Source of the DNA: Bradyrhizobium sp. LTSP885
GTDB taxonomy: Bacteria > Pseudomonadota > Alphaproteobacteria > Rhizobiales > Xanthobacteraceae
Direction: 5' to 3'
NCBI RefSeq assembly: GCF_000938305.1
Contig: NZ_JYMT01000040.1
Span: 107,531 to 142,662 of the forward strand
Length of the DNA stretch: 35,132 nucleotides
Positions 32,989 to 35,132 of the stretch are shown here, in pieces. The notes under the pieces were generated by a model. That model worked only from the letters and a program-made list of their open reading frames with translations, did no database searches and was not told the origin of the DNA. Within the stretch, counting starts at the first letter, position 1, and each line of letters opens with the position of its first letter. Both the position numbers and the translations under genes were made by a program.

Positions 32989-35010
32989 TCAGACGGCTTT
33001 CACGCGGCGCCTCCGCCGCCAGCGGCACAGCAGCGCGACGAGCGCGATCAGCACAAGACCGGCCGCGGCCGCCTTGCCGGCAAAGCGCCCGCCGGGACGG
33101 TCGATCAGGCGCGACCACAGCGACATCCCCTCGCCCTGGCGCGGCAGGCGGAACGCCACCACGCTGTCGCCGATCGAGGTGCCGGCTTCGGAATGGCCGC
33201 CGGCGCCGATCGCGACATATTGGTCGCCCTTCCAGAGATAGGTCATCGGATTGGCGATGCCCGGCACCGGCAAGCGGCCCTGCCACAGCTCGCGGCCCGA
33301 TTTGGCATCGAACGCGCGCAGATAGGCATCCATCGCGCCGGTGAACACCAGGCCGCCCGCGGTGATCGCGACGCCGCTGAGCAGCGGCGTGCCCCAATGG
33401 AACGCGATGCCGAGCGGCGCCACATCCTCGCTGGTGCCGACGGTCGAATGCCAGAGGATCTTGCCAGCCTTCAGGTCGACCGCCACCATCTCGCCCCATG
33501 GCGGCTTGTTGCAGAGCAAGCCGAGCGGCGACATCGCAACGGACCGCGACATCCCAAACGGCGCGCCTTCCTGCCGGCCGAAATCATGGCCGGGCGGTGG
33601 GCTGAAGCCCTTGGCCTCCTCGCGCGGGATCAGCTTGATCATGTGCACGGCATGGCTGGTGTTGGCGTAGAGGATCTGGTTGACCGGATCGAATGCCGCA
33701 CTGCCCCAGTTCACGCCGCCGCCGGTCATCGGATAGACCACCGTTCCCTGCGTCGATGGCGGCGTGAACAGGCCTTCATTGCGGGCGTCGGCGAGCAGCT
33801 TTTTGCAGGCGCCGCCAAATCCAGGCAACAGGCTGAACGCATCATCGGCGGAGATGCGCTGCGTCAGCAGCGGCGGCACATGGGTTGGGAATGGCTGCGT
33901 CGGCGACAGCAGCTCACCCTCCGCGCCGCCCTGCGGCACCGCGCGCTCCTCGACCGGCCAGACCGGTTTGCCGGTGTCGCGGTCGAGCACGAACACGAAG
34001 CCCTGCTTGGTCGGCTGGATCACGACGTCGCGCATGCCGTCGCCGGTATCGATCCGCGCCAGCGTCGGCTGCGCCGGCAGGTCATAATCCCAGACGTCGT
34101 GATGCACGGTCTGGAACGCCCAGACCAGTTCGCCGGTCGCGATCCGCAGCGCCACCACGGAGTTGGCATGTTCGTTGTTGCCCGGACGCTTGCCGCCCCA
34201 GAAATCAGGGCTCGGCGAGGTCGTCGGCAGAAACACCAGGCCGCGCCCCTCGTCCACCGACATCGGCGCCCAGACGTTGCTCCCGCCAGCGCTGACCCCC
34301 TCATGCACCAGCGGGTCGAAGGTCCAGCGCGGCTGCCCGGTCCGGGCGTCATAGGCGCGCACGGTGCCGAGCGGCGCGTCCACGCGGCGGTTGTCCGATA
34401 TCGACGATCCCACCACGACGACGCCGCGCCCCATTACCGGTGCCGACGTGATCTGAAACTCGCCGGGCCATTCCAGCTTGATCCCGGCGTCGATCCTGAT
34501 CTCGCCGCCTGTGCCGAACTCGGCGCAGGGCTGGCCGGTTTTGGCGTCGAGCGCGATCAGGCGCACGTCGTTGGTGCCGGTGAAGATCCGCGACCGGCAG
34601 GCACTGCCTTCCGCCGCACGATCATCGACCCAATAGGCGACGCCGCGGCAGACATAACGGTTGGCCGGACGCTGCGCGGTGCTGATCTTCGGATCGTAGC
34701 GCCACTTCTGCACTCCCGTGCCGGGATCGAGCGCGATCACCTCGTTGAACGGCGTGCAGAAGATCAGGCTGTCCTCGACGACCAGCGGCGTGGTCTCGAA
34801 CTTGGTGCGCTTCATGACCTCGGGCGCACGGACGTCGAGATCGCCGGTGCGGAAGTCCCAGGCGCGCACGAGAGTACCGACATTGTCAGGCGTGATCTGC
34901 GCGAGCGGCGAGAAGCGCATGCCCCCGCGGTCTCCGCCCCAATGCTCCCAGGCCAACGCGGGCGACGCACCGAGCAGCAGCACAGCAAGCAGCCGAAACA
35001 GGGATCGCAT
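32989..35010 (-). CDS. PQQ-dependent dehydrogenase with C-terminal membrane anchor
   Basis: A 673-residue periplasmic beta-propeller quinoprotein. The signal peptide MRSLFRLLAVLLLGASPALA is cleaved before WEHWGGDRGGMRFSPLAQIT, the usual start of the propeller. Family segments include QTVHHDVWDYDLPAQPTL, QPTKQGFVFVLDRDTGKPVW and MTGGGVNWGSAAFDP. Sequence resembles membrane glucose dehydrogenase (Gcd), but that enzyme has five N-terminal helices; here there is a signal peptide and one C-terminal helix (about 646-662, AAAAGLVLIALVALLCRW) followed by RRRRRVKAV, a tail anchor. No heme c motif CxxCH is seen, so electrons probably go to a quinone or a separate cytochrome. Substrate (aldose, alcohol or other) is not certain. 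GGAGG lies five bases before the ATG. Confidence 0.9.
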   Translation of the reverse strand: MRSLFRLLAVLLLGASPALAWEHWGGDRGGMRFSPLAQITPDNVGTLVRAWDFRTGDLDVRAPEVMKRTKFETTPLVVEDSLIFCTPFNEVIALDPGTGVQKWRYDPKISTAQRPANRYVCRGVAYWVDDRAAEGSACRSRIFTGTNDVRLIALDAKTGQPCAEFGTGGEIRIDAGIKLEWPGEFQITSAPVMGRGVVVVGSSISDNRRVDAPLGTVRAYDARTGQPRWTFDPLVHEGVSAGGSNVWAPMSVDEGRGLVFLPTTSPSPDFWGGKRPGNNEHANSVVALRIATGELVWAFQTVHHDVWDYDLPAQPTLARIDTGDGMRDVVIQPTKQGFVFVLDRDTGKPVWPVEERAVPQGGAEGELLSPTQPFPTHVPPLLTQRISADDAFSLLPGFGGACKKLLADARNEGLFTPPSTQGTVVYPMTGGGVNWGSAAFDPVNQILYANTSHAVHMIKLIPREEAKGFSPPPGHDFGRQEGAPFGMSRSVAMSPLGLLCNKPPWGEMVAVDLKAGKILWHSTVGTSEDVAPLGIAFHWGTPLLSGVAITAGGLVFTGAMDAYLRAFDAKSGRELWQGRLPVPGIANPMTYLWKGDQYVAIGAGGHSEAGTSIGDSVVAFRLPRQGEGMSLWSRLIDRPGGRFAGKAAAAGLVLIALVALLCRWRRRRRVKAV

Positions 35011-35083
35011 CGCTTCCTCCGGCCGATGCGATCAATCAAGAAGCTGCCGCATCTCGCAGCCGACGATGTAAGCCATCGGCGGC

Positions 35084-35132
35084 TCAGTATCCACCCCTGC
35101 GGAAGCCGCCGCCGCCGAAGCGGCCGCCATAC
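35084..35132 (-). CDS. Glycine-rich C-terminus of a gene beyond the right edge
   Basis: The frame ending at TGA 35084-35086 reads YGGRFGGGGFRRGGY and is open to the edge. Such Gly/Arg-rich tails are common in small exported proteins of Bradyrhizobium. Only 15 residues are visible. Confidence 0.4.
   Translation of the reverse strand, partial: YGGRFGGGGFRRGGY

Noticed and set aside
32831..33499. N-terminal extension of the HdeA-like protein
   Set aside because: The extension is a shadow of the PQQ dehydrogenase gene; the ATG at 32830 starts a perfect signal peptide with a ribosome site.

Overview
The window is GC-rich chromosomal DNA of an alphaproteobacterium, most likely Bradyrhizobium or a close relative. 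The evidence is an alphaproteobacterial SOS box (GTTC-N7-GTTC) at recA, a eukaryote-like NADP isocitrate dehydrogenase, several small proteins of a kind I know from Bradyrhizobium, and palindromic dispersed repeats of Bradyrhizobium style between genes. I see no rRNA, tRNA, CRISPR array, integrase or intact insertion sequence.

Region 1 (1-6969): a minus-strand operon reads OsmC-like protein, acyl-CoA-dehydrogenase-fold flavoprotein, two-domain sulfurtransferase, Tat-exported substrate-binding protein, ABC permease, ABC ATPase (the last cut by the window edge). A divergent TetR regulator faces it, with a strong operator-like palindrome at 6074-6097. The transporter is of the nitrate/sulfonate/taurine class. 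The rhodanese and flavoprotein companions point to an organosulfur substrate, which is an inference.

Region 2 (6970-11774): a less GC-rich patch with two frame-disrupted hypothetical genes, a DUF21/CNNM membrane protein, about 0.9 kb of dispersed repeats with nested hairpins, and a TrmJ-type RNA methyltransferase fused to a DUF559 nuclease-like domain.

Region 3 (11775-19323): a membrane alpha/beta hydrolase with eight C-terminal helices, icd, an exported DUF3455 protein, a cyclic-nucleotide-gated K+ channel and alaS.

Region 4 (19324-24651): three perfect 16-bp tandem repeats and a tandem glycine riboswitch precede the glycine cleavage operon gcvT-gcvH-gcvP, followed by a hotdog thioesterase. 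Glycine sensed by the RNA should turn on its own breakdown.

Region 5 (24652-28500): a duplicated DUF1835-like gene pair with an unlisted 51-residue membrane protein between the copies, then recA with its SOS box, and a small KOW-like protein followed by a hairpin.

Region 6 (28501-35132): small hypothetical proteins, a lipoprotein, an NylA/GatA-type amidase with a PaaI-like thioesterase, a palindromic repeat, an HdeA-like periplasmic protein, a PQQ-dependent dehydrogenase with a C-terminal anchor, and the glycine-rich tail of a further gene at the right edge.
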